The notes beneath the pieces were generated by a model, which saw only the letters and a program-made list of their open reading frames with translations, made no database searches and had not been told where the DNA came from. From Pelecanus crispus (lineage: Eukaryota > Chordata > Aves > Pelecaniformes > Pelecanidae), in the NCBI RefSeq assembly GCF_030463565.1, contig NC_134653.1, positions 30,937,150-31,001,149 on the forward strand: a stretch of DNA of 64,000 nt, given 5' to 3'. Made by a program: the position numbers and the translations under genes. Below, in pieces: positions 1 through 48,775 of the stretch (its first letter is position 1; each line of letters opens with the position of its first letter).

Positions 1-39186
<39,186 letters not shown>

Positions 39187-41950
39187 GCGGGGCGAGCGGC
39201 GCTGGCCCCGCCGCCAGCCCAGGCACATTCCAGTTCCCCAGTTCGGCAAGCAGCAGCGTGCAGCATTCCAGTACGAGCTTTCCTGTTCTCCTAAATTCAC
39301 GTCAACGAGAGCCGATGATTAAAAGCCAAGCTTTTTAGTGAAAGATTTTTTTTTTCCCTGATGTTTTAATGAATTTATGTGACTGTGTCAAACAAGTCAA
39401 AAAGAATAAGTGCTACTTTTACAGTCTTTTTTTTTTTCCCAGATGTTATGAATTCTTGAAAACAAATCCATTCTGACTTTCAATGTTGTGCCCAAATATC
39501 TTTTTCTAGATTTAGGGACCAATGCCACATTGTTCTTAAGCATTTTTTAAAGTTGCCAAAAAAAAAAAAAGTTACTTTTTATTTTTCTTATTTGCCACTT
39601 TGCAGTATTTGTGTTTTAAATTTAAAGGGACAGCACTGCGTGTGTGTGCGTGTGTGTGCGCGTGCATGGTGGGTGTTTATACTGTTCAGAGAACAAAACT
39701 GAAGCTATTTTGTATAAATCTTCAATTTCGAACAATCAGATCGGTTTCCTTTGCAGTGTGGCCAAGGCTGCTGCTGAGACCCCTCAGAGATCGTACAAGC
39801 TACCTTTCCTGCCTCGCTAATGTGTCCCCATCACCATTGTCTGACAGTTTAAAGAAAAAAAACTTAGTTCCGAATGAGGTGATTCATCCCACAAAATGCT
39901 TCTCCTTTTACACCCTACAGAACTTTTAGACTAGCATCATGTTGCCTTTTTAAGAGTCCTGTGTTTTGGATTCCTTTAGCCATGTCCGAACAGGCATGTT
40001 TTATTTGCCACATTTTTTTATTTTGAGGCAGAAGTTACTTTCAGGCAGGAAATGTTTTTACGTTTATCCATAGAGTACAAAGTTTAAGGTGTGCCATGGG
40101 AGACACGAGCCGTGGGACACTGGCAGTCACCACGTTCTCCATGGTGTCCATTTCAGCTGTATGCGTTGCTGTAAATACTTGTTTCTGCACTGCCACACTC
40201 TTTGGCTCATTGACTTTAAGAAGCTTTTAAAAATCTGTGAGCTTGCAATTCTCTGGCCCCCCACTTTAGTGCTGATGTTAGAAATTTAGACTCTGCTTGC
40301 AAAGCAGCATTAGCAGTAGATAGGTGACTTTATCATGACGGGTCTCCAGAAACAAAATGCCTCCGTTATTTTTTATATTTTTTTTTTTTCCCCCCCCTCT
40401 CTCCATCATTCCTGCCTCACCACCCCACCCTGCTGTAAAGCTTTGCAGGAAATTACTTGTTCCCGGATCAGATGAGTGACCTCCATCCCCACATCCCCTG
40501 CACTCCCAGGCCTTCGGAGTGGAAGGGACTAGGAAAGGTGGTTTTGACCCCAGTTTGGAGAACTGGTTTCTCACATGGTCCTTTGAAATCCTTGCGGGAG
40601 AGACCCCATGAGCACGCCGGGCTCGTGAACTCCTTGTGGAATTTCTTGGATGCCTCAGCTCAGCAAACCTCTGCTCAGGTGGGGTCTCCCGTGCGAGGGG
40701 GCTGCCTGTGTCAGGGGACGGGGCAGGCGCAGGTCCCTGCTCCCAGGTTGTGTCCCTGGGGCGCGGACAGGATCCATGCCACCCCGGCAAGCTGTGCCAG
40801 GCTGGATTGGTGCTACCCATCCCGGCACAGCCCGTCCCAGCAGTGCTGGTGAAATGTCGGCAACCCGTGTCACATCCAAAGGTGGGCAAAGACTATCGGG
40901 TGTCTGAGAGCTATCGGCTGAGGAGCCTCAATACCTGTCCCAGCTGGGGATCGATCCCCGAAGCAGCTCACTGCACCCCTGATGTGTGTGCACGTTTGTG
41001 TGCTTGGGAGCTGCCGCACCAGAGCAGCGTCCCCTGCCCAGAGCATCCCCGGTGGCTGCTGCTCGGCGGGGGGCCACGTCCCTTCATCCAGGCTGAAGTG
41101 ATCTTTATTTTTTTTTCCATTAGGTTAGCTAGAAATCCTCAAATTCTCCATTTTTTTCCAGTGTTTGCATGTTCAGAACTTACAGATTAAGGATTCTCTG
41201 TTCTGGAGGGATGTCTGTGTGTGTGAAGGCGAAACCGTGCTGTCGGCATGGCCAGGTGACGTAGCTGGAGAGGCACGAGAACGGGACGCGAAGAGACAGA
41301 GGATGTGATACAATTGCATAGCATGAAAGCTTCATAAAAGTGGGTTTTCTTTTGTTTTAAGCGGTGAGCACAGCAGGAGGGACAAGCATCCCCTGCCCTG
41401 TGTCCATGGCCACTGATGCTGGATTCACAGTCCAGACGCTCCGGGTTATTTGAATGTTTGGTGATGTTTTTGTATTGCAGTAAATGGCTGAGATGATGTG
41501 TATTTTTTTTTTTTTTTTAAAAAAAAAAAAACAAAACCAAACGTAATGCTCCCCCAAACGGTGATCTCTGTGTTGATTTGTATGCGTGACTTCAGGGTTG
41601 TGTGCTTGGGGACCTTTTGTTTTTTTCTAATTGGAGGGAAATAAGTTTTCTGAGACGCTGGATTGAAATGCCCAGAGGAGATCGGTGTGTGGCAGACGGT
41701 CTGAGGAGGGCGGAGGAAAGGCCGCCATGGTTTTTAGTTTATAGCCTGTATTTTATTTAAATGAACTGATGCCTAGCCAGGCTCAAACGGAGTCAGTGCC
41801 TGAAGCTTTTTGTAGCCGTGATATCCCAGAAGAGAACCAGCGAAGTCCTGAAAGATGCGCTCTTATAGAGCGGCCATAGTATCTGTCCAAATACTTGCTT
41901 CCATTTTCAAAGATAAAAGTCATTGATTATAAACTTCCTCTGGTTTGCTT
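39187..41950 (+). other. CORO1C: CORO1C 3' untranslated region (3' end inferred)
   Basis: No open frame follows the stop. The stretch is AT-rich with T/A runs (39544-39574, 41502-41531) and a short GT tract near 39639. There is no canonical AATAAA. An early ATTAAA lies at 39318-39323, and the variants GATAAA (41912-41917) and TATAAA (41928-41933) precede a T-rich stretch and the sharp GC rise at about 42 kb. I place the long 3' end at about 41.95 kb by inference. The length fits the roughly 2-3 kb 3' UTR of mammalian CORO1C. Confidence 0.5.
41912..41933 (+). terminator. CORO1C: Possible distal CORO1C polyadenylation signal cluster
   Basis: GATAAA (41912) and TATAAA (41928) are non-canonical hexamers, followed within 30 bases by the T/GT-rich segment ctggtttgctttttctttg. 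They are the best-placed candidates because composition changes just downstream. Confidence 0.35.
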
Positions 41951-44527
41951 TTTCTTTGACTCTGTGTCCTGCACCCAACCGCTGCCCGTTAGCATGTGCA
42001 CTTTAGGTTTTATCAATAACCAGGTTATTAAATGATGGCACTACCCTTAACCACAGCGATAGAAACCCGAGCGTGTGGGGTTGTGGCTGAGCAGGGTCCG
42101 TCCTCTGGGACTCCTGTCTTCTCGTCTGCTCTGTCCCAGGAGAGCCGGGGCCCATCCCCGGGGCTGTGTGTGGACTCGCTCGTGATTTCCCTGCGAGTGA
42201 ACCCAAGAGCTTGGCTGGATGCGGGACTCGGTGGCATGGACTTGCTGGGGGGTCTCAGGGTAGCGGGCACTGGGGCGATGTGGTCGCTGGAAGGAATGGC
42301 ACTGGCTGGGGGTTGCCCTGGAGCTGGGGGACCTTGTTCTGCTCTTCCCCAGCTGAAACCTGCTTCAAGGGTGCAGGAAACCCTGCAACAGCAAAGAAAG
42401 CCCAGGCTGGAAATGGCATCACTCAGTCCCTGTCCAGGATTGAGAACCTTCTCCCAGCGCAGCCTCCCCAGGGCTGCGGCGTTTCACCCTGCATTTCACA
42501 ACCACCTTCAGCTGTCTCCGGTACACCCTGACCCCGGCACAACGCCGAAGGCCCGGCTGTACCTGGGGTGGGACAAGGATACTCTCGGAGAGGCAAAGCT
42601 CCCTGGCCACCCGTGCACGCCCGGGACCCATCCCAGGGGATGCTCATCCCTCCGCTGCAGGTGCTCCTGCAGGCCTGAACCCAATTTTCTGTGCATGTTT
42701 TCCCATGAGTGATCTGGGGCCGGCAGGGACCGGGACCCTCTTCCAGCCCCCATGGCCAGGAGATTTTGAGGAGGGATGGGGCAAATCCAGCCCATGGCAT
42801 GGGGGGTTGATGGTCCTGCGGGGGTGGAGGCGGAGGCGGTGGGGCTGTTTACGGCCCTGGGCAGCAGCCGCAGGGCGTTTGCTGCGGATGTGCTCTTGCA
42901 GCACCCTTCCTGCGGCTGCACCTCCTGCCTGCTGCCGCGCCGGTGCTTGCGGTTAGGGCAGGGTATTTGCCAGCTGGTGCAGTGCCATGCAGCCCCGGAC
43001 AACGCCCGGTGGCCCCCGCAGCCCCCCGAGAGCTCCTCGGCCACCATCCTGGGGACACTGGTGCCAGGAGAAGGGCCCTGAGGGCACAAGGGCTCTGCAA
43101 ATGCATTGAGCCAGGCCCTCGCCCTCACCTCCTCTTCCTCCTCCTTGCATGCAAAGACCGTTTGCCGGTGTTGGGGTACCTCCGTGTCCCCTCTCGGTGC
43201 ACCATGATCTGCCCCCCCCATCCTGTTCATGCCCACACCATGCTGGGGAGGGGCTGGCAGCCCTGGCACCAGGTTTGCCGTCACTTCTGCTTTTGGGGCG
43301 GCGCAAGCCCCAGCACGCAGCTCGGCAGAGCCACCAGTGGGGCCAAGCCGGCCGGGGGCCTCCCACAGGGCACCCAGCACGCCGGGGAGGGACGGGAGGC
43401 CCCTTTTTGGGGTGCACTCCACATCTCGGCCACCCTCGCTGGTGGGTGCGTGCGGCCCCGCTCCCTGCGTGACGTCCTTCCCCCACCGGGCTCTCCGAAA
43501 CCACAGCCGCTCTTCCGCACCCACCTTTCCTTCCCTGCCCGGGCGGGAGGCGAAGGCAGAGGGTGGCCCGCGACACCCCTCGGGTTTCAGTGGTTACCCG
43601 GCCTCAGGGCTGCCCTCGCGTCCCCGTGCCGGCACAGCCGGGCCCTTGCTGGTGATGCCTGCTGGCGCTGCAGCTCGGGGTCCCCTGGAGTCCCCCGGCA
43701 GAGGTGAGCCCCGGTGGGGGGGTGCCAGATTGGGGCTCAGCCCCGGCGATGGTGTGGGTGCAAAGGGGACGCTCGGGGTCCCCCTTGGGGTGTGCGTGGG
43801 TCCCCAGGGGGTACCACGCTCCGTGCAGTGCTGGCCCCTGGGGTTTTTAGGAGGCGGGTGGGCGCTTTGGGGATGTGGGAGCCTCCCGGGGATGCTCGGT
43901 GCTGGGGGAGCACTGATCGGCGTTTGGATGCTTTTGGGTGTGGTGACACAGGGACGTCGCTGGCCTCCACCCACCGCGGCTGCTGGGGGGCCGTTGGTGT
44001 AACGAGGAGGGGATTTGGGGTGGGTTTGCCTCTCCTCCTGCTCCAGCACAGATGCACAGGCACATGGTGGCCTCGGCCCGGGAGCCCCACACCAGCCCGG
44101 CCGGCGGAGGCGTAGGACGGGCACCCAGGGGGGCTCGATCGAAATGTGTGCGACATCCCTGCGGTTTCATTTCTGCACGGGGTGTCATCCTGCAACTGCC
44201 TGTCCCGCAGCAGCCGTCTCCATCACGGCTCGTTTCCCATTTCCAGACACTCAACTTCCTTTTCAAAACTTTCTTCTCAAGCGGAGCCAGCGGGGCCAAG
44301 CTCCCGCAGGTGGAGGCAGCTCGGCTCTGCCGGCCGCAGCTGGAGGAGGTCGGTGTTCCCATCCTCCAGGCCTCCAAAACGCAGGGCCCCTCTCTGGGAG
44401 GGGAGGAGGACTCTTCACTCATGTGCTGTCCCTCCTTGGGGCCATTTCCAGCCTGAAAGATGGAGCTCGGCGTCCTCTCTCAGGGAGCGGGGCCCCTATT
44501 TCATCTGCCCCTCTGTTCCCCCCGCAG
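41951..44527 (+). other. SELPLG: GC-rich CORO1C-SELPLG interval, probably holding SELPLG 5' exon and promoter
   Basis: GC content rises sharply from 42 kb. Long frames occur on both strands, for example 42508-43524 minus and 43229-44002 plus. They overlap one another, show no recognisable domain, and are what GC-rich DNA gives by chance. SELPLG coding sequence starts just after a splice acceptor, so a non-coding exon must lie upstream. A cggcagag/gtgagc donor at 43703/43704 in a CpG-rich stretch is one candidate. Confidence 0.5.
43640..43703 (+). other. SELPLG: Candidate non-coding first exon of SELPLG (3' edge only)
   Basis: A good donor (gcagag followed by gtgagc at 43704) lies in CpG-rich sequence about 0.8 kb upstream of the acceptor at 44527. 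The 5' edge is a guess. Transcript data would decide. Confidence 0.2.
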
Positions 44528-44532
44528 GTCCC

Positions 44533-45819
44533 ATGGCAGCGGGCTGGGCCGTGCTGGTGATGCTGGTGCTGAGCACCCTGTGGGCGTGTGGGGCCGTGCT
44601 GGTGCCGGAGCTGGGGCAGCACCGCGGCGTGCAGTGGGTCTGGGGGGCGGCCGGGCAGGCGCAGGCTGAGCCCCTGCTGCTCTCCCGCAGGAAGAGGGCT
44701 GACGGCGGGCAGCAGCCCAGCGCCACCGCCGCGACATCGGGGCATGGCCGTGCAGCCACCGGGATGCCCAGCAGCAACGACACCAATTCCCCCGAGCCTA
44801 ACCTGCTGCTGGGCTCTGCGCTGCTGGCAGACCCTGGCACCAACACCAGCCTGCACGGGATGCTCGTGGTGCCGACCACAGCCAATCCCCTGGACGAGAC
44901 CGATTCTCCCGAGCCCGACCTGCTGCTGAGCTCTGCACCACCACCAGCGCCCAGCACCAATGCCAGCCTGCACCGGGCACTTGCAGTGCCAACCACAGCT
45001 GATCTGCAGGATGAGACCGATTCCCCTGATCCTGACCTGCTGCTGAGCTCTGCACCACCACCAGCGCCCAGCAACCATGCCAGCCTGCACCGGGCGCTTG
45101 CAGTGCCAACCACAGCTGATCTGCAGGATGAGACCGAGTCCGCTGATCCCGACCTGCTGCTGAGCTCTGCACCACCACCAGCACCCAGCACCAATGCCAG
45201 CCTGCACCGGGCACTTGTAGTGCCGACCACAGCTGATCTGCAGGATGAGACTGATTCCCCTGATCCCGACCTGCTGCTGAGCTTTGCACCACCGGTGGAG
45301 CCCAGCACACAGGCAGCACCCCAAAAAAGCATCACCACCGTCTTCAGCCAGCTCACGTCGCTCAGCAAGGAGGGGACAGTGGCCAGTAGCATGAACAGCA
45401 GCTCCTCTGCGGGGCCAAGCTCAGTGACCCCCCCAGCCCTTGGCCTCACCACCACAGGTTACAAGAAAGTCAAGAAAACCGGACCTCCCCCCGCACCGAC
45501 TCGTTCAGCCCCTTGGGACCCCAGCAGGGTGATGAGCAAGTGCCTGCTGGCCATCCTGCTGCTGGCGCTGGTGGCTGCCACCTTCATGGTGTGCACGGGG
45601 GTGCTGGGTACCCTGCTCTGGCGACGGGCACGGACGGCACACCGCCGGCTCAGCCACACCGAGATGGTCTGCATCTCTTCCCTGTTGCCCGACGGCGAGG
45701 TGGCCACCAACGGCCCCAAGCCCGGCCGGGCCCGGCGGCCAAAGCTGCTGCTCGATGGCAGCTCTGAGGCTGATGGTGACAACCTGACTCTCAGCAGCTT
45801 CCTGCCAGAGCATTCCTGA
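44533..45819 (+). CDS. SELPLG: P-selectin glycoprotein ligand 1 (PSGL-1), single coding exon
   Basis: 428 residues. The exon begins at 44528 after cccccgcag, and the Met lies five bases in (gtcccATGG). Mammalian SELPLG also has one coding exon. Layout: signal peptide (1-about 20); propeptide ending in a furin site RRKR (52-55); Ser/Thr/Pro-rich mucin stalk with four and a half 39-residue repeats (82-260) and N-glycosylation sites at N82, N104, N143, N221 and N288; juxtamembrane Cys-337, matching the human dimerisation Cys; transmembrane helix about 337-363; basic RRARTAHRR (ERM-binding type). The tail TEMVCISSLLPDG and DNLTLSSFLP is nearly as in human. PSGL-1 is the leukocyte ligand of selectins. 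Oddly, the mature N terminus has no tyrosine; the only Tyr is Y310. Identity rests mainly on the conserved membrane and tail part and on synteny. Confidence 0.95.
   Translation: MAAGWAVLVMLVLSTLWACGAVLVPELGQHRGVQWVWGAAGQAQAEPLLLSRRKRADGGQQPSATAATSGHGRAATGMPSSNDTNSPEPNLLLGSALLADPGTNTSLHGMLVVPTTANPLDETDSPEPDLLLSSAPPPAPSTNASLHRALAVPTTADLQDETDSPDPDLLLSSAPPPAPSNHASLHRALAVPTTADLQDETESADPDLLLSSAPPPAPSTNASLHRALVVPTTADLQDETDSPDPDLLLSFAPPVEPSTQAAPQKSITTVFSQLTSLSKEGTVASSMNSSSSAGPSSVTPPALGLTTTGYKKVKKTGPPPAPTRSAPWDPSRVMSKCLLAILLLALVAATFMVCTGVLGTLLWRRARTAHRRLSHTEMVCISSLLPDGEVATNGPKPGRARRPKLLLDGSSEADGDNLTLSSFLPEHS
44776..45312 (+). repeat. SELPLG: 117-bp (39-residue) coding tandem repeat in SELPLG
   Basis: Units start at residues 82, 121, 160 and 199, with a partial fifth at 238-260. 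The core reads DETDSPxPDLLLSS, APPPAPSTNASLH, then RALAVPTTADLQ. Units 2-4 are nearly identical at the nucleotide level while unit 1 is diverged, so the array expanded recently and may vary in copy number. Confidence 0.93.
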
Positions 45820-46020
45820 GCTGCGGGGACAGGGTCCTGCATCCCAGAGCATTGGGGGGCCGGCAGATGCGCCGTGGGCATGGTGCCCGGTCCCTGGTGC
45901 TGCCACGCGTGGAGCCATGGGCAGGGAATCCCCATCCCCTTGGGTTCGTGTTTTAACTTGCACCAGTGTGATGGGGAGCTGCTTTCCCCCAGGGCGAGCT
46001 CAGCCCTCGAGGCTGATCCC

Positions 46021-46026
46021 ATTAAA
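46021..46026 (+). terminator. SELPLG: SELPLG polyadenylation signal ATTAAA
   Basis: ATTAAA lies 202 bases after the SELPLG stop and is followed by a GT-rich stretch (tggtggtctcttcctgg). This gives a compact 3' UTR of about 220 bases. Confidence 0.6.
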
Positions 46027-46802
46027 GCGTTACCCGGACATGGTGGTCTCTTCCTGGTAGGGACGGTGCCCCCCAGCCCCCCGTCCCCCCCCTGCTCCAC
46101 CACCTGCCCACATCCCCCTGCTGAAATTTCGCTTCTCCATCCTCCTCCCCGAGAAGCAGCCCCAGCCCCCCGGGGCGGGGAGCAGAAATGAAACCCGCAG
46201 CCACCCCTCACCAGGCAGGGGCCCAGACCCCAGGGGAGCAGTTGGGGACCGCAGCCCCCAGGACCCCTTCCCCTTGTGGGGCTTGGCCTCGTGCTGCGGC
46301 ATGGGAGCGGAAAGGGTGGCGGTGCCGGGGCGGAAATGCCAGCGGAGGCGGGGGGGGGGCAGCAATGGGTGCGCTTGTGGCGTAACGTGTTCCTGCCCTG
46401 CCGTCGCCTGCAGCGAGGTGAGGTGATGCCTCCGGGACCATCACTGCCTGTCAGGGTGGTCCCGTGCGCTGCCGGTGCACCCAAGGATCACCCCTGGTGA
46501 GCAAATGGTGGTCGCAGGCTCTTGGCCTCATAGGGTGGCACTGGCCCGGGCTGTCCCTGCCTGGCTGTGGCTGGGGCCAGGAGGGATGGGGAGAGCAAAG
46601 CCATGAGTGGCCACTGAGGGTCCCAACCATCTTGCCTGCACCCAGGGGCTGAAGAAGGCTCAGGTTTGTTCCCAGGTCCCACCTCCCCCCGGTGTGCAGG
46701 TGTTGGTCACCCCTCGAGCCACCAGCCCGAGCCCTTCCCTGTGCCCGGTCCTGGGGGAACCACGCAAGGGAGCAGAAATCGCCCAGGACTGTCCCTGCCC
46801 TG

Positions 46803-47060
46803 CCAGGCTCAGTGTTCCCACATCCCCATCCCTGCCCCAGCCAGGCTCAGCATCCCTGTCTCTCCATCCGCATCCCGGCCCCACCAGGCTCAGCATCCTG
46901 ATCCTCATATCCCCATCCCTGCCCCAGTTGGGCTCGGTGTCCCCATCCCTCCATGCCCATCCCCGCTGTGGCCAGGCTCAACATCCCCATCTCTCCATCC
47001 CCACCCCTGCCCTGCCAGCTTTGCCATTCCCATCCCCACCTCCCCATCCTCAACCCCACC
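46803..47060 (+). repeat. Degenerate minisatellite, period about 43 bp
   Basis: Six units begin ccaggctcag or a variant and continue catccc...ccatccctgcccc. Unit lengths are about 38-46. Strongly C-rich on the plus strand. Confidence 0.8.
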
Positions 47061-47264
47061 GGGCAGCTTACACCGCCCTCGACATTTGCAGCGCACGCTT
47101 GGGCAGCGAAGCGTTTCAGCACGCGCTCGAGCCATCGCTGTGCCACCCCGTCCCGAGCTGGGACCTGGCTGCGCAGCCACCTCGAAAGCCGCTTTCGGGG
47201 GGTGGCCGTCCCATGGGCGGGTTGGCAGTGCGGCGGCTCACCTGCGCCCCGGCCACCCCAGCCC

Positions 47265-47385
47265 CGCCGCCTGTTTACATTCGTGCTGTGCTTCTGATGT
47301 TTTCCATCTGGGGCCCAGCAGCCTCGTTGGCCCCGCTGGCCCTGCTCCCTCCTGTCAATGTAAATGTTTATGGTGAGTCAGCGCA
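47265..47385 (+). promoter_or_regulatory. Possible cis-regulatory element (FOX- and AP-1-type motifs)
   Basis: Within 115 bases there are tgtttac (47271), tgtaaatgttta (47359-47370) and TGAGTCA (47374-47380), in a less repetitive island between two minisatellite regions. Motifs alone are weak evidence. Confidence 0.25.
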
Positions 47386-48082
47386 GGCGAGGGGATCTGC
47401 AGCCGGCGGCGGTGGCCGGTCCCCAGATGGGACGGCCTGGTATCCTGGGTGATGCCACCCTGCTCTGCCCCTACTGTGTCCCCGTGCATGCAGATACTGG
47501 CGCCCTGCCGTGCCAAAAAGCAGCCGCAGGAGTTCATGGCTCAGCCGTAACAGGCACAGAGGTTTATGTGCCCCAAGACTCTTGGGCCCAGGCTGGGGAG
47601 TGGGAGCCCGTGGGGACCGCTGTCACCCCCAGCCCCTCCAGCCCTTTCTCTCGGAGGCAAAGGGGTGCTCCCAGCGCCTGGCTTGGTCCCACAGCGGCTC
47701 ATCCAGCCTCTGCCCCCGCTCCAGACAGGGATGAGGCTGGTGGGTCCCCAAAAAGCGGATGGTTGCAGGTCGGAGTGATTGCTCCTGCTCTCGCCCAGCC
47801 CCGTGCCTGCCCTGCATCTACCGCTTTGGGAGCCCAGCGAGCAGTGAGGATAAACTTTCCTCCACCGCCGAAGCACGAGCCATCTGCCAGGAGCCGGGAA
47901 TCGCCCTATTTGGCGTAGTCAGCAGGTCCTGTCGGGCTGCCATCTCCCAGCTCACGGCAGAGGAATCTGCAGGAAGCCAGCGCGCGTGGCCGTGGTGCTG
48001 CCCGGGCTCCAGCCAGCGTCACGGCTGGATCCTCGGGGCACACCGCCCCAGCAAGCCCCTGTGCCGTGCAGTGGGAGGGCAG

Positions 48083-48240
48083 AGCACGGTGCACGGGGCT
48101 GCGTGTGGCACGGGGCTCTGCACGACGCTGTGCACGATGCAGTGCATGATGGCGGCATGATGCTGTGCGTGGTGCTTTGCATGGTGCTGTGTGTGGCACG
48201 GTGCTCTGCTGGGCACGGTGCTCTGCACGCCGTGGTGCAG
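48083..48240 (+). repeat. Degenerate short tandem repeat (tgctgtgcatgg-like)
   Basis: Irregular repeats of 10-12 bases such as ggtgctctgcacg, gatgctgtgcgtg and ggtgctttgcatg run through the segment. Boundaries are approximate. Confidence 0.6.
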
Positions 48241-48614
48241 CTCCGCAGGATCCGTCCCCCCTGGGTTTTTCGCTGGCACAGCAAAGCGCAGCCCCACAGA
48301 GCAAATTACAAGCAGAGCAGGGCCGAAATGTCTCAAATTGCAGGTTACCTCGGGCTGGCTGTGCCGCGGAGCCGAGCCCTGTGTGTCCCCACGTTCCAGC
48401 TGCCCCAAATTACAAAGCGGGGCCCGGGCGGCACAGCCCTGCCCAGTGCCGAGGGGCCGAGCCCTCCCCAGCCGCAGGCAAAAACGGCATCGTAATGGCC
48501 GGGGTGTGCTGGCACCGGGGGCTGCCCATCCCTGCGCCTTGGCCACCCCGGGAAGAGCCCAGGACAGGGACAGGGACCCCGGATGGGGACAGTGGGGACC
48601 ACGACTGGGGAAGG

Positions 48615-48775
48615 GGGGGGACCCTGGCCAGGGAGGAATGGGGACCCTTGCCTTGGAGGGATGGGGACCCTGGCCAGGGAGGAATGGGGACCCTGGACAA
48701 GGAGGGATGGGGACCCTTGCCTTGGAGGGATGGGGACCCTGGCCAGGGAGGGATGGGGACCCTGGACAAGGAGGC
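48615..48775 (+). repeat. 23-bp minisatellite with 69-bp higher-order unit
   Basis: Seven exact 23-base units. Most begin atggggaccct and three core types occur: A (ggccagg), B (ttgcctt) and C (ggacaagg). The order is A-B-A-C-B-A-C, so 48638-48706 and 48707-48775 are near-identical 69-base blocks. Confidence 0.92.

Noticed and set aside
42508-43524. 338-codon minus-strand open frame between CORO1C and SELPLG
   Set aside because: No domain, no splice or promoter support, overlaps equally long plus-strand frames in the same GC-rich stretch.
43229-44002. 257-codon plus-strand open frame before SELPLG
   Set aside because: Low-complexity Pro/Gly/Ala/Arg composition without homology that I recognise; chance frame in GC-rich DNA.
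44146-44532. Upstream extension of the SELPLG reading frame
   Set aside because: The frame stays open, but a splice acceptor at 44527 and the Met at 44533 followed by a good signal peptide fit the known gene structure. The upstream part reads as intron.
44419-45455. Long minus-strand frames over SELPLG (301 and 319 codons)
   Set aside because: Mirror frames of the tandem repeat on the coding strand; they repeat with the same 39-codon period and carry no independent signal.
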